Shown: one piece after another, positions 50,680 through 62,094 of the stretch
How the letters are laid out: each line of letters starts with the position of its first letter
Position numbering within the stretch: position 1 is the stretch's first letter
Source of the DNA: Dipylidium caninum
Lineage: Eukaryota > Platyhelminthes > Cestoda > Cyclophyllidea > Dipylidiidae
NCBI GenBank assembly: GCA_017562135.1
Contig: QEYB01001046.1
Coordinates: 3,968,001-4,032,000 of the forward strand
Direction of reading: 5' to 3'
DNA length: 64,000 nucleotides
Program-made: the position numbers and the translations under genes
The notes under the pieces: generated by a model
What the model saw: only the letters and a program-made list of their open reading frames with translations
Databases searched by the model: none
What the model was told of the DNA's origin: nothing

Positions 50680-53339
50680 TTGATTTGCACGAGACCTGAA
50701 TCTGGTGTTGTATCTCCGAGCCCTCTCCATCTGTCCGTGCCACCCGACACGCCAGTCGAGGTGACTTGGACAAAGCGCCTCAATTTGGTCGTTTTGTCTC
50801 CGGAATTTGTCGAATATGAGGTCCATAGGGACTGAGTTGCAGAGGCAAGTAGGACCCTCGTGTAAATTCTGCACTCTCTTATACACGGAGTCTCTGGAGC
50901 GGTGGCAGACCAGGTAGTCGCTCGCGGCGCTTTCGTGTTCTCTGCACCCCGCAAGGTAATTTCATTAGCGTGCGGATTGGGTCTGCAAGTTCGATTGAGT
51001 GAGTGGATTGGTTGTTGGATAACTGTGTGACGGTAAGTCGAGGAAAGGCTCTCGCGGCAGCGGGTATGCCCCATGCCTTTTTTTATGTCCTGCTCTCTTA
51101 TCACGGTCAAGACTGGTGTTCTATCCGGCCTGACAGGGCTCTGCATGGCCGAGAGGTGAGTGCGTGCGCGGAGGAGCGTGTGAAGTCAAGCTGGCACGAG
51201 GAGAGAGAGGCTGAGACGCAACGTGTCTCGCTTGAGCGTGTGCAGTTAGTGGATCGGTGTACAAGGAGACCGCGTCCAAAGTCGGGAACGACACTCGTCA
51301 TCACGGTTCGACGGTGTCGTGAGGGAGATCCTGTGCAAATTGACAAGCACACCCATGAGTTACTTATTACTCGAATGCACTTTCATCTCCTACCATGACC
51401 ATGGGGACACGAATGTCACTGGCCTATTGTGAACAGCCTCTACCACAGTGTTTTAGGTAGCAGCAGTTCTACAGTGTTGAGACCCAATTTCAGCACAACT
51501 GGTTGCCAACTCTCTTTCACTATTCGCAAACTTGGCCAGTTGAAAGCGGAAAAGTCAAATGACTAGGGCACGTGAGAATAGTTTTGCAACGAGAGAGGAA
51601 CCTTGAAAATGGAGTATTTTCCAAATTCACCTACTCCCTGGCACAAACACGATAGCTTTCCCCATAGTCGTGAAAAGCCAATGAGTACGGAGGACGCCAC
51701 TTGCATCTCATAGAGTCTACAATAACTGTTGGTGTGATTAATAGGAAGATACCTTTCCCGACATGGATGGGGAGCTTCTGCATAATGGCACCCACTCCTT
51801 CAATGTGCGCTTTTCAACTGTAACCCGTGTAAACATGGTCTCCGGCAATGTGACACAATGGCTTGACAGACAGCCCGACTAGACCTGGCTATTTCCATGA
51901 TGACGACCCTATTTGTGCGGAATAGATCACTATTTTGACTGCTCGAGCAAGCCCCCTAACTCCCAGCAGGTGTTCTACGGTAAGAAGTGTACCCCTCTTC
52001 TCCTCTTATGAACTGTAGCGACTGGGGGGACAGTCCCGAAGGGGCGCATTAGTCGTGGCAGCCGCTGGCAAGCCGCCCGAGAGAGATGATCGCCCCTGTT
52101 TTCTATGGTCGCTAACGTGTAGACACGCGTACGTCTACCTCAGGACGGTGGTAATGCCATCCATTTGCCTCCACCTTATTGGAAATTTAACATGCCGCTG
52201 TGTTGTGTTGCGACTCATTTATGTTGCTTCACCTTCTCGTCTTCATTGAGTAAAGCGAACCATCTGTGTATCCGCAGTTTCCGCACACTTTTTATTGTTA
52301 TCACATGGTGGTTTGTAAGTGATTTAGTCACTTCTATTCCAGTCCGGATAGCCTTAATCAGAGGCCACTTCCGTCCGTAGTGGCGTATGCGCAAATAGAA
52401 GGGGTTTTGAAAGCCAATCACCTTAGGCGCTTTTATGTGGGGCCATAATAAACGGAGCGAGTGCAGACTGTTCCAACGACCCGGAGATTGCTCGTCTTGT
52501 TGACTCTTCTACGTACGTGCCACTTTATTCACCTCCTCGTCACGAAGGGTTTCAATGAGCGAGCTACAGTTGGGAAATAGTATATAGAGTGTGAAGCATC
52601 CGAAGGTGCCATACATTTCAATATACCGACTATGTGACTGTGATGTTCTTAGGGATTAATTACTTCTTTCGAGGAAAATATCTCAGATTATGCTCCTCGA
52701 GTGCACATCGACGAGGCGATACCATTAAAGCATATTTCTTGCTGCAATATCTTAAGACCATATTATAGCACTTCCTGTTCTCCTCCTAATTACTACTAAA
52801 TGATAAAAGTACGACAGAGGTTTTGGTAGCACTATACAGGGGGCCAGCGAGAGTGTAATAATGATAGGCGAGCATGCCTTCTGAGTACGCGACGATGGGG
52901 AAGGAAAAGGGGCCCCGTAGACCAAAATAGAGGGGACTCTTGGGCAGTGGTGAGCATAACCCTTCCTTTGAATCCAGTCTGCAGTGGCGAACTCCTCTCC
53001 AACGTGTACCTTACAGGCTTTGGATCCGAGAACAGCGGCAATAAGGTCCTCCAGGCTCCCCGCAAATGATGCTGCGCGGTCTAACTACGTCGAGATAAGT
53101 GACGATCCCGATTCCCGTCGAAAAGGCAAGGCGACTGCCCAACCTAGTCCTCACCCGAGTCTATGCCATATAATTGTATTTATTTCGCTGCACTAAAGTG
53201 ACTTTTAGCGTTAGACTAGTGCACCACTTATTGCCAGGCGACTTGCCGACTTTTTGTTTTGCGCACTCGTCCCGCCTTCCAATTGGCCTCTTCAGGGGCG
53301 TGTGGGTGGGTTTCGCGGCTGCACCAGTTGTTGGCCACC
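50680..53339. other. array leader segment, copy 2
   Basis: Counterpart of 39,335-41,912, with no recognised gene. It contains the insertion at 51,918-52,027 that copy 1 lacks. The end is the upstream region of the intact RFC3. Confidence 0.45.
51918..52027. repeat. 110-nt segment shared by copies 2 and 3 only
   Basis: Present at 51,918-52,027 and 63,353-63,463, but in copy 1 the flanks meet directly near 40,600. No terminal repeats or target duplications are obvious. It works as a marker that copies 2 and 3 are closer to each other than to copy 1. Confidence 0.8.
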
Positions 53340-54839
53340 ATGAGCCTGTGGATTGACAAACACAGGCCTGCGTCTTTGGATCGTTTAGACTTTCATATCA
53401 AGGAGGCTGAAATCCTAAAGAAAATCGTAAGTTCGGCGTTTGTGTTCCTACCTGCAGGCGAGAAGTGGGGACTTCCCGCACCTTCTTTTCTATGGCCCGC
53501 CAGGTGCCGGGAAGAAGACGCGTATTTCTTGTTTCCTTCGTGAACTTTACGGACCCGGTGTTGACAAATTGCGGATTGAACATCATGCCTTCACAGCTCC
53601 GTCGAAGAAGAAGGTGGACTTATCCACGGTTTCTAGTAATTATCATTTGGAGGTCAATCCAAGGCAAGTCAGTATTCGAATTTGTATCGTTTAGTCTAAA
53701 GAACAGCCGTTTTACTGTTCTCATAAGCGGAACTCTTCATAGTGAATGGTGTATTTCACTTGGAAATCGTCTTTTTTAGTGATGTTGGTGTCTACGACAG
53801 AATTGTTATCCAAGAATTAATAAAAAGCATGGCATCTACTGCGCAACTAGATAGTGCCAATCAACGCGATTTCAAAACGATTGTCATTCATGAGGTGGAT
53901 CGCCTTAGCAAGGATGCCCAACACTCGCTTCGGCGAACCATGGAGAAGTACATGCGAACATGTCGTCTAGTTCTTTGCACAGAGTCTCTCTCTAAGGTTT
54001 TTGTCATCCTTGAAATAAAACACCTTGACCACGTAGGTTATACCCCCAACTCGTTCCAGATGTCTGCCCATTCGCGTTGCCGCCCCCACTATTGATGAAA
54101 TTGTTTCTATACTCTGTAATGTTACAAAACTAGAGGGGTTGGCAATGCCCGTAGACCTGGCAAGGCGTATCGCTGTTACATCGGATCAAAATCTTCGAAG
54201 AAGCTTGCTCCTGGCCGAGGTGGCGCGTGCCCAGCACTACCCCTACACTCGCGACCAAAGTATTCCACTACCTGACTGGCAAAATTTCATTGCTGAGACC
54301 GCTTCCAGCATCCTTGAAGAGCAAAGTCCTCGAAGGTGAGGCATTATCTCCCTGAAATCCTGTTGCTCATAACTCCCGTTCCGAAGCACATTGCAAAAGG
54401 TGCTCACTGTGGGGATGCCATACTTTGTCAATTTCGTAATACTCGAATCTCGGTTGCTCTTACTTCCAGAATAATGGTTGCCTTCCTTTGCAGGGTTTTG
54501 GAAGTCCGCGGTAGACTTTACGATCTACTAGCGCATTGTATCCCTCCTGAAGTGATTTTTAGGGTAAGATCCGGTCTATGTAGAAAAATTCCTAAATCCT
54601 CGATCCACAGCCTTCCCAACTGTGAATAGGAACAGTTTACGTTCTAGGGCTTACTGGACAATCTGTTATCGTCTTGTGACAGCACTCTCAAACATGAATT
54701 GGCAGACTTAGCGGCTACGCACGAACATCATATGCACCTGGGACAAAAGCCCATATTTCACTTGGAAGCCTTCGTGATCGCCTTCATGGCAATATACAAG
54801 CGTTTCATAGAGGACACGTTGGGCGGCAGTGAGATGTAA
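53340..54839 (+). CDS. RFC3: replication factor C subunit 3, copy 2 (intact)
   Basis: Small subunit of the RFC clamp loader that loads PCNA at primer-template junctions; nuclear, AAA+ fold. Six exons: 53340-53426, 53458-53663, 53780-53996, 54037-54335, 54494-54563, 54648-54839; 356 aa, the same length as human RFC3. MSLWIDKHRP opens the protein (human MSLWVDKYRP) after a good GCCACC context. The Walker A is FYGPPGAGKKT and the Walker B region reads [14 protein letters not shown]. This is followed by [16 protein letters not shown] (arginine-finger-type), VIPPTRSRC and the C-terminal collar blocks LEVRGRLYDLLAHCIPPE and HLEAFVIAFMAIYKRF. Intron 2 (53664-53779) is GC-AG. Intron 1 is 31 nt and intron 3 is 40 nt. 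Confidence 0.96.
53664..53779 (+). other. GC-AG intron of RFC3
   Basis: The exon ends CCAAG and the intron begins GCAAGT, the usual extended consensus of GC donors, ending TTTTTTAG. Joining gives EVNPS|DVG, matching the human EVNPSDAG exactly in phase, and no GT donor fits. The same donor is kept in copy 1. Confidence 0.88.
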
Positions 54840-55148
54840 TTCTTCGTTTTATGTGCATGTTTTAACAAAAAATTTGTATAATCCTAGCATTTAATTGGGG
54901 CATGTTTATCTTAATTCCATAAGGGAGGGCTATAGTAGATACACCAATTACTTTAAATGTTGGTAAATATGGTCTTATTTGCTAGGACAGACGTAAAAAT
55001 TTTGGCCACGTGAGGATAACTGGAAATTAGGCATGTAACCACAAGGGAACTACCTGCTTGCTGATGAGAAAAAGAAAGGGGAAAACTGTCTGGGATGTAT
55101 TGAAAATTCACGAGGCAAAATAGCCCATGGTGGGGAGTGCGGAGTAGG

Positions 55149-55725
55149 TCACTGTTCTCTCCCGTAATATGTAGAGGGGAACGAAAACACGAGTTGGCTG
55201 CCACTTGATCGGAGGGGTATTATACCAGCGTTAGGAATGATATTCCAGTAGAATCGCAGTGTGACGTTGTCGTTGTTTCGAAGTCCAAAGCCATCGTCCC
55301 AAAACGGATACTTTCCGTTCATATGCTTGTATTGAATGTTGTAATTTTCACCTCGACGAATAATTTTGTCCCAGAGAACGACTTGGTTCATTGTGTTGCT
55401 CGGCGTTGTGTATTCTGCAGCCAAAAATATAAATAGTTGCTTCACGTTCCAATTAAACAGGGGCTCAACGCTAGCCTAAGCAAGAAACGTGAAGAGTATG
55501 CAACGCTACCTTAATGTCAATACGTAGTCTACCCAGATCATTTCTAGAGGGAGTTGAAACTGTGAAATCTTCTGCGACTTGTACGGCAACGTTACCAACG
55601 CTCAAGTGAACAGGGATGGTCTTGTCGATGAAGGCGGTGGACAAAAATGTTGCAAACACCAGTGCAGACATGACAGATCCAAATAATGCAAACAGCGCAC
55701 TAATCCGTGCGAAGATCGAATGCAT
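55149..55725 (-). CDS. SPCS3: signal peptidase complex subunit 3, copy 2 (intact)
   Basis: Type II membrane glycoprotein of the ER signal peptidase complex, essential for signal-peptide cleavage. Two exons, 55510-55725 and 55149-55475, with a 34-nt intron; 180 aa, identical in length to human SPCS3. The N-terminal TM anchor (ARISALFALFGSVMSALVF) is followed by VEDFT-like AEDFTVSTPSRNDLG. Exon 2 carries FNWNVKQLFIFLAAEY, NQVVLWDKI and WNIIPNAGI, all diagnostic. A conserved NVT glycosylation site (NNDNVTLRF) is present. Convergent with RFC3, about 310 nt apart. Confidence 0.96.
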
Positions 55726-56471
55726 GCTTCGCGGTCGCTACGTCGGTCTAGCCACGTCAAATGAGCCGCTTTTGAACAAGTGGCCAATTACGTGGCTGCA
55801 TTAGTGGATTACAAAGCTAAAGGGAATGGCAAAGAGTTGGAAAGATTGAATAAATGTTTGTAAGTATGTAGAACAACGCTAGGTGTCTAAGAGAAGTTGA
55901 AATAAATGAGCGATTGACGAGACGCGGGGCGGTAAAGGCAGATAGCTCACAAAGGCCACCTGGCTGTGGTATTCCTTCGTGTCAACCAGCATTATATTTA
56001 TGGAATTCGGGGAGTGAGGTAGCGCGGTCGCAATGCGTCCTATGCTTAAGTAGGACACTGTGTTTTTAATATTGAGGCGTCCCAGTCCGACGCAAGTCTC
56101 TAAGATAGTCAACGCTAGAAACATGCCGTTTTGCGCATCAGCGGTGTATCCTGCATGGGAGCAAAAACATCGCGGCAAAATTTCGCCCATAACTTTGCCG
56201 ATCGTCTCAACCTATATGTCTAGATGAGCTCGTCTCACTTACACACATTTGAAGTAAACTAACCACTCACAAGGCAACGAATTATTTTAACTCATTAAAT
56301 GTTGGGAAAGGTTACCATTTACAGACCTCAATAAGCTGGCAAAATAATGTGTACTGGGGAGTCTGGGTTTAGGGAGCGACGAAAAACGAGGAGTTTAATT
56401 AATTTTCGCATACATGCTGTTTGTGTGTGGTTCCAATTCACGCGCGCCGTTGGTGATTACGGGTGTCTAGG

Positions 56472-56975
56472 ATGAGTCCCGCGCATCAACCGGATTTGAA
56501 AAAGTAGATCTCTCACCAATTTAACCTTATACTTGTAGATACCTTGACAAGCGTGTTCGCCGTAGGTCTCTCACCTTTTTGCAACTTCTCATTTGTGAAA
56601 TGTACCAATGAGATTCCTTGCACATTTTACATGCTGCATCTAGGACGGGCAACTTGTCTTATCTGTTACCGCATTGAGGTCGTGATTCTCACGACACCGC
56701 CCATTTTTGCTACTAGTTTTCCCTCTTATTCATACACTTTGAGCGTTAGGTAATAGCTGAGCATCCCGCATTCATGCAAGTTGTTATTCCATAAACTAGT
56801 GAAGTTGAATGGAAATCGCGAGGCGGTGGGGCTTTTACGCGGTTTCGACGCATTCATGAACATGGTGCTGGACGACTGTCAGGAAATATCCAAGTCTGGC
56901 CAACAGATTAACATTGATACCGTTGTGGTTCGCGGTAATAGTGTAAATATCGTTGAGGTCCTGGAACGCTTCTAG
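56472..56975 (+). CDS. SNRPG: small nuclear ribonucleoprotein G, copy 2 (intact)
   Basis: Sm-ring subunit of spliceosomal U1, U2, U4 and U5 snRNPs. Three exons: 56472-56503 (32 nt), 56539-56561 (23 nt) and 56800-56975; introns of 35 and 238 nt; 76 aa, the human length. MSPAHQPDLKK|YLDKRVR|LKLNGNREAVG matches the human N-terminus block for block, and the Sm1/Sm2 motifs LRGFDAFMNMVLDD and VVVRGNSVNIVE follow. The very short middle exon is required to keep both length and phase. In this copy the region 55,869-56,471 holds no recognised gene. Confidence 0.95.
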
Positions 56976-57953
56976 CACTTTGTATTCTCGCATTTGTAAT
57001 AAATATTTGTAAAGGCTCTGTTCCGAGTAACTTGGTTCAATTTATTATGTCGGTTGTGCACTGCCATTGAGTCGACTTACCAGGCCTCAGTGCGTTTTTC
57101 GCGCTTGCCGACGGGCACTGTATTGAGGGCTGCCACTTTAGTTTTGAGAATGTGAATAGTGAAATGCAGAGGTAGAGACCCGTGGAATTGAATTCTGTGA
57201 CCCCGACGATAGGATTTCGTTTTTGCTGTTACTTGTGTCTTTAGTTTGTCTAGCCTCTGTTGCGTTGAATGGTAGAGAGTTTCTCCGGTAGTTCCACTTT
57301 GAGCTTCGTTACCATTGGGCGCATTCCAGTATTGGCACTTTGTCTTAGCCATTTCGCTCACAGTTGCTTGATTTGAGGCTGTATCGGTGGCTTTTGTGTG
57401 CTTGTGAGGTGTGTGTAATTTGTATTATACCGATTGCTTTACGCAGTTAATTTCAAATCCAACTCGCTTGGGATTTGTTTTCTCAAGATGATAGATATTA
57501 ATGTTTTCTGACGCGCGGATGCATCACCCTCTGCTTCCATATGTCTTCGGCTAACGGGATGGCCTTGGTATCGAAATTTATAGTCCGCAGGGTCCCCTGT
57601 ATCATGTGAAAGAACCCAGTTCCATACTGTTATAATGTCGTGCGATCTGGAAGAAGGTTCGACAAGCCTTCCTTCAGCTTAGTAGACGCTAATATTGCGG
57701 AGTTGGGACTCATGTTATGGGTACCTATGGCAGAGACATGAACCACAGACGTGGAAGTGAGGCCCACTTTTGGCGGTCCTTTAGTGTCAACTTCAAGAAA
57801 ACACTAGTGAGGCGTGGCTGGTTATTGAAATATTAGTGCATTGTAATGCGGTTCATTGCAACTGGGTCGAGTCCTTACTTCTGCTTGGGTGTTTGCGAAC
57901 CACTGTTTGATTTTTTAGCTTTATGCAGACCTTAGTGATACGCACTTTTCTAC
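56976..57953. other. inter-gene sequence within repeat, copy 2
   Basis: Counterpart of 45,556-46,538. A minus-strand frame at 57,077-57,361 (MSEMAKTKCQYWNAPNG...) ends at a GTAAGTC donor but is not conserved in frame with copy 1. No family assigned. Confidence 0.35.
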
Positions 57954-58833
57954 TCATGCATTGGTGATGAGCCAGTTCACTAAAGTTGGAGAGTCGAAAA
58001 GCAGCTCAAGCAAGATTCTCCCTAAGCCAATCGATTGTTGATATGGGCGGGACTGAAATCTTGCAATTAGTTTTACTTTCGAGTAGATTTTGGGCCGCGG
58101 AATTAGTGGGTTTGGACGAACCCGCCAGGGGATGTCTCTTAGCTCTTGATAGGTTGGGTTAGTGAAAGGGTTCTCGGGGTCGCGCAATAGAGGACGGAGG
58201 AATGTCAAACCGCCAGCGGCCAGGATTCGCCTTATATACACACAATGGCCGTAAATTTTGGATACGTCAAATAAGTGCAGGCGATAAATTATTGAGTCTG
58301 AACAGACTGCCTCGACAAAGAAAAAATAGTAGAATTCCAACACCAGCTGTTCGGTTTATTGGCGATAAGAAGCCGGATCCTTCCTGTGCGACGGGAGCAG
58401 TCTGTCATCGGACCTGTCGTACAGGAGGCCCCAGCCCAGACTGAGGTCTGTGCAGTTGAGTAGAAATGGATTGAGTCGGGAGTGATGCGCCGCGGTGGAG
58501 AAGGCTGCGCTTCTGCACTCTATTTGTTTCAACAGGCACAGGTGATCTGAGTTGAGATGTGATGTACCTGTGGATGTAGACATTGGCTCTGTTCAACATT
58601 TTCTCCAAAGTACTTTTTTACCGTTGCCATAAAGTAAACTTCCGCGTTTCATTCTTTGTTGTAGGCTGAGGTGGCGGGAGCTCGGGCAGCTGCATGTACC
58701 TCAACAGTACGTACTGGACAATTTTAACAACTCGAATATCGATTGATGAATCCTTACTAGCCTCATTATTTGTTTGCGAGACAAACCAGAAATTATTACA
58801 CTTTACAGGGAGGAACCGCGGATGGGACGTCAT
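57954..58833 (-). CDS. unrecognised multi-exon gene, copy 2
   Basis: Duplicate of the gene at 46,539-47,421. First exon from ATG 58833 and second exon (after a 33-nt intron, about 58,590-58,622) are unchanged. The last exon is open as part of a 129-codon frame at 57,954-58,343, but around 58,195-58,200 one extra base relative to copy 1 changes how it enters the Pro/Arg-rich block. Which copy is correct cannot be told, because the family is unknown. Confidence 0.4.
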
Positions 58834-59041
58834 TGCTTGTGGGCTAAACTAGAAATCTGTTACAAAAATATCATATTTTGGTATATCATTTTTGAGGCAA
58901 ATATTTGGTGCTGTTTGTTCATTTAAACATCTAACTAAATGTGCTCCGATTGACTGCGGTATTTTAACGTGCTAAGTGGCCGCTCATGAGTCCTTGGCGG
59001 AGCTACGTGATCCTGCCGCCAGTCCTCCGCGTGCCTCGGCG

Positions 59042-61774
59042 ATGATTGACTTGAGAGATGCTCGTTGGGTCATTCCTGTAACGTCGTCTGGGCAATGCTA
59101 TTACATTTAGGTTTCCGTCGTCGCCGGAATTGCTGGGGTTGTGGTAGCCGGTGGCTTGATAATAAAATTCGTTTCAAGAAACGTCAAAAGAATTTCTCCA
59201 AGGCCAAAGCGTTAAATTGCCCATCCGGCTAGTAGACAAAGAAGTATGGATATTGTTATTAGTATCAGTAAATATTATGTTAGACTGTCACTCATGACAC
59301 CACGCTGTACACTTTTGGCCTTCCGTCAACGGAATATGTTCTTGGTCTTCCCATTGGTATGTATCTCTAATAAGGTAATTCCAAACAATTAGGCAGCTGT
59401 ATTGTTCTGCACGCGCGAATTGGCGGCGAGGATGTGAAAAGACCATATACTCCCGTTACCCTGGACGACTTCAAGGGATACATGAAGTTATTGATTAAGG
59501 TTTGGAAATTTATGATAGAAGTAACTGCTCTCAACTCTTGTGCTAGAAAAATTGTCGATGTTTTATTGTTCCTGTAGACTTGATTTGTAAACAATTTGAC
59601 ACGTTTTGATTCTCACTACAGCGGAGTGTAGACGCGTGAAGTAACATTTTGCATTCGGACATTTTCAAAAAAAGGTATTAGCTATATTAATTATGACCGC
59701 GTCAGTCATGAGCTATGCAAAGCCGGACCTTGGTTCCCAGCTTTTGCTCGAATGTTTGGTTGCTTGTTTCCGTATGAAGTATGCTTCTAAGGGTTAGTGT
59801 AATCGAATCTTTCGAACTTGTTCACATAACAACGTGTACTTGGCTTTACTGGCGTCTCAACGGTTATACTTTTCAACTGAGGACGAATGAATCATGTTGT
59901 TTTCTTATTGTCTCAAGGCTTATCGGAAAAAATGTGAATTCAAAATTCCCTGACGGTGGTAAAATGACTCAATATCTCGAAACACTGAATATTGGCGACG
60001 CGATCGAAGTCAGTGGTCCTAGAGGATTAATTCATTATTGTGGCGATGGTATGGTTTATATGGTATATTCTAACCATTTGTCTATTGCTTTATTGTGCCT
60101 TTCCATTTCTAATTGAGGTGTATTTCGAGGTTAGAGGTGGGAAAGCACGGAACCTGACGGCGACCAACGTAAATATGATTTGTGGTGGCACAGGATTCAC
60201 CCCAATGTATCAGTTACTCAAGTACATCCTAACTTCTTCCTCTGACAAAACGAAAATTGCCATGGTTTTCGCTAATCAAGTAAGTATCAAATTTAGTCTG
60301 AGGAAATCCACAGATGTTGATGCGTTCTTGTCCATTATGACTTCCAACATGGCAAAGCCGCATACTAAGCCTGTTTATCCGTGTAAATGATTGGCAACTA
60401 GACAGCCATCCTGTGTGGAGAGGTGCTCCAACTTAGTATTTGAATGAAGGTCGGAGGCAATAGGTAAATGGCACCAGTTTTTAATATGTGAAGCATTGCG
60501 TTGCCGATACCCCTACTAATCGGCCGCATATCTGTAATGTAATGTGATTTATTTGTTGATTATTAGCTCCTTTAGTAAACTTGTTGCGAAGTACCTTGTA
60601 TTTCACTCTACTATCTCTCGACTACTTGTCAATTGTTTACCGTAACAATTTTACGGGCTCCTTTACTACTTGTGATTGCTAAAACTCATTGCAATATGAG
60701 ATGGTGGTATGTAATTTTCGGTCTTCTCATTTATTACCAGTTTTTATTACCCGGAAACTAATACATAGGTCTGGAATGGAGCCACCAAGCACGTCGAAAT
60801 CTCTCCCTGTATCCATCTTCACCGTTGTGTCTCTATGTGTGTTTGTTTGTAGACTGAGGCCGATATTATCATGCGCGATGAATTGGAACAGCTTCGCGAT
60901 CAGAACTCCGGTCAATTTCGTATTTGGTATACAGTGGAAAGTCCTCCACAGCGTGCGTTTTTTAAATTAAGTACACCAGTCGATTCTCAATCCAAGTGGT
61001 GTATAGTCCATTAATTGCCCCGCCCTTTAGAATCCTGCTTTATGCTGTTGCGGTGCTCGCATTGAACTTGGGACACAAAGTAGCATTGCGTTTAAAGTGT
61101 TGGTACTTGAGTTGGTTAGCTCCGTCGAAGCGTGTTACACTTAAGCCATTACAACCCCCTAATCCTTCGGTTGTTTTTTTAATTACCAAGTACTACTGTA
61201 TGGATGTCTCGTTTCTCTCTGATATGCTGCCTTATATTATCACCCTAGACCATTGCACATTGCCGGTCGATTTTTGTGCAGATAGATGCTGCATGTTGGA
61301 GCAAGCACCACAAATAATGAGCTCACACTGGCAAGTTTGCTTCTATTCTTGGTCTATTCGAAGGTTTCTTCGACAAAAAAGTACCAGAGCAGTTGGTGTC
61401 TTGGCTTTTTTAGTGGCCAGTACCGACACGGTATCACGTTCCATCTTAGCGAGGATGAGAGGGAGTGCTTACGTGAAGCCGTTTACAAAACCCATTCAGT
61501 GAAATGCATTGCAATGAAAATGACTCGGGCGTTGGTGCAAAAATTTGTGCAGTAGGAGTAGTAGTGGAACGCGGTTATAGCAAAAGGCGTCTTTCTTGCA
61601 GGTTGGGCCTATGACGTGGGCTATGTGGATCAGAAGATGCTGGAGGAGCATTGTTACCCACCCAGCGATACCACCGTAAATTTGCTCTGTGGCCCGCCTG
61701 CGATGATAACGAACGCCTGTCTGCCGAGTCTGACGGCTCTCGGTCACAAGGAGAAGAACATATTAACATTTTAG
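59042..61774 (+). pseudogene. CYB5R: NADH-cytochrome b5 reductase, copy 2, frame-broken
   Basis: Same eight exons as copy 1 but with lesions: two bases lost in the juxtamembrane part of exon 2 (about 59,172-59,185, both in short homopolymers), one extra A in exon 5 (about 59,932) and one extra T at the start of exon 6 (about 60,123). Splice sites and all later exons are kept, with near-identical sequence and few substitutions (for example Thr to Ala in the last exon, WTYD to WAYD). The pattern of homopolymer indels suggests sequence error rather than old decay. Confidence 0.85.
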
Positions 61775-62094
61775 GCTTTACTTGAACTTTTGACGACACC
61801 ATTGTTTGCCATTATTTCTCTACACTGTCTTTTTCTTCTCTATTCCTTCTTTCTCAGTCGATCTAGTATTAACAAGGTGGTATTTTTGCTTTGTCTTAAT
61901 TCCGTGGACCCAAGGCCACGGGGACCCGGTACGTCCAAGGGTGGGATACAGTTTCAGATCTCATCTGTGTAAAATTGGTCACTAAGGCATATGCTTGCAC
62001 AGTATGTATGTGCGTGTTTTGATCTTACACTTTTGAGGTGAATTTTGGCATAGCATAGATCGGTTGAAGAGAAGTGAAGACAGCCCTGAATTAA

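Larger units (their letters stand above)
50680..62094. repeat. 11.4-kb tandem repeat unit, copy 2
   Basis: 11,415 nt, starting and ending with the same junction as copy 1. Carries intact RFC3, SPCS3 and SNRPG and a broken cytochrome b5 reductase. About 45 nt before each internal junction the sequence AGATCGGTTGAAGAGAAGTGAAGACAGCC (in parts: AGATCGGTTGAAGAG) recurs at 50,642 and 62,057, and is absent left of copy 1. Most copy 1/copy 2 differences right of about 57.4 kb are single-base indels. Confidence 0.95.

Noticed and set aside
58202..58444. 80-codon plus-strand frame in copy 2 (MSNRQRPGFALYTHNGRKFW...)
   Set aside because: Antisense to the minus-strand gene; copy 1 has indels that destroy it, and no family resemblance was found, although its composition is protein-like.
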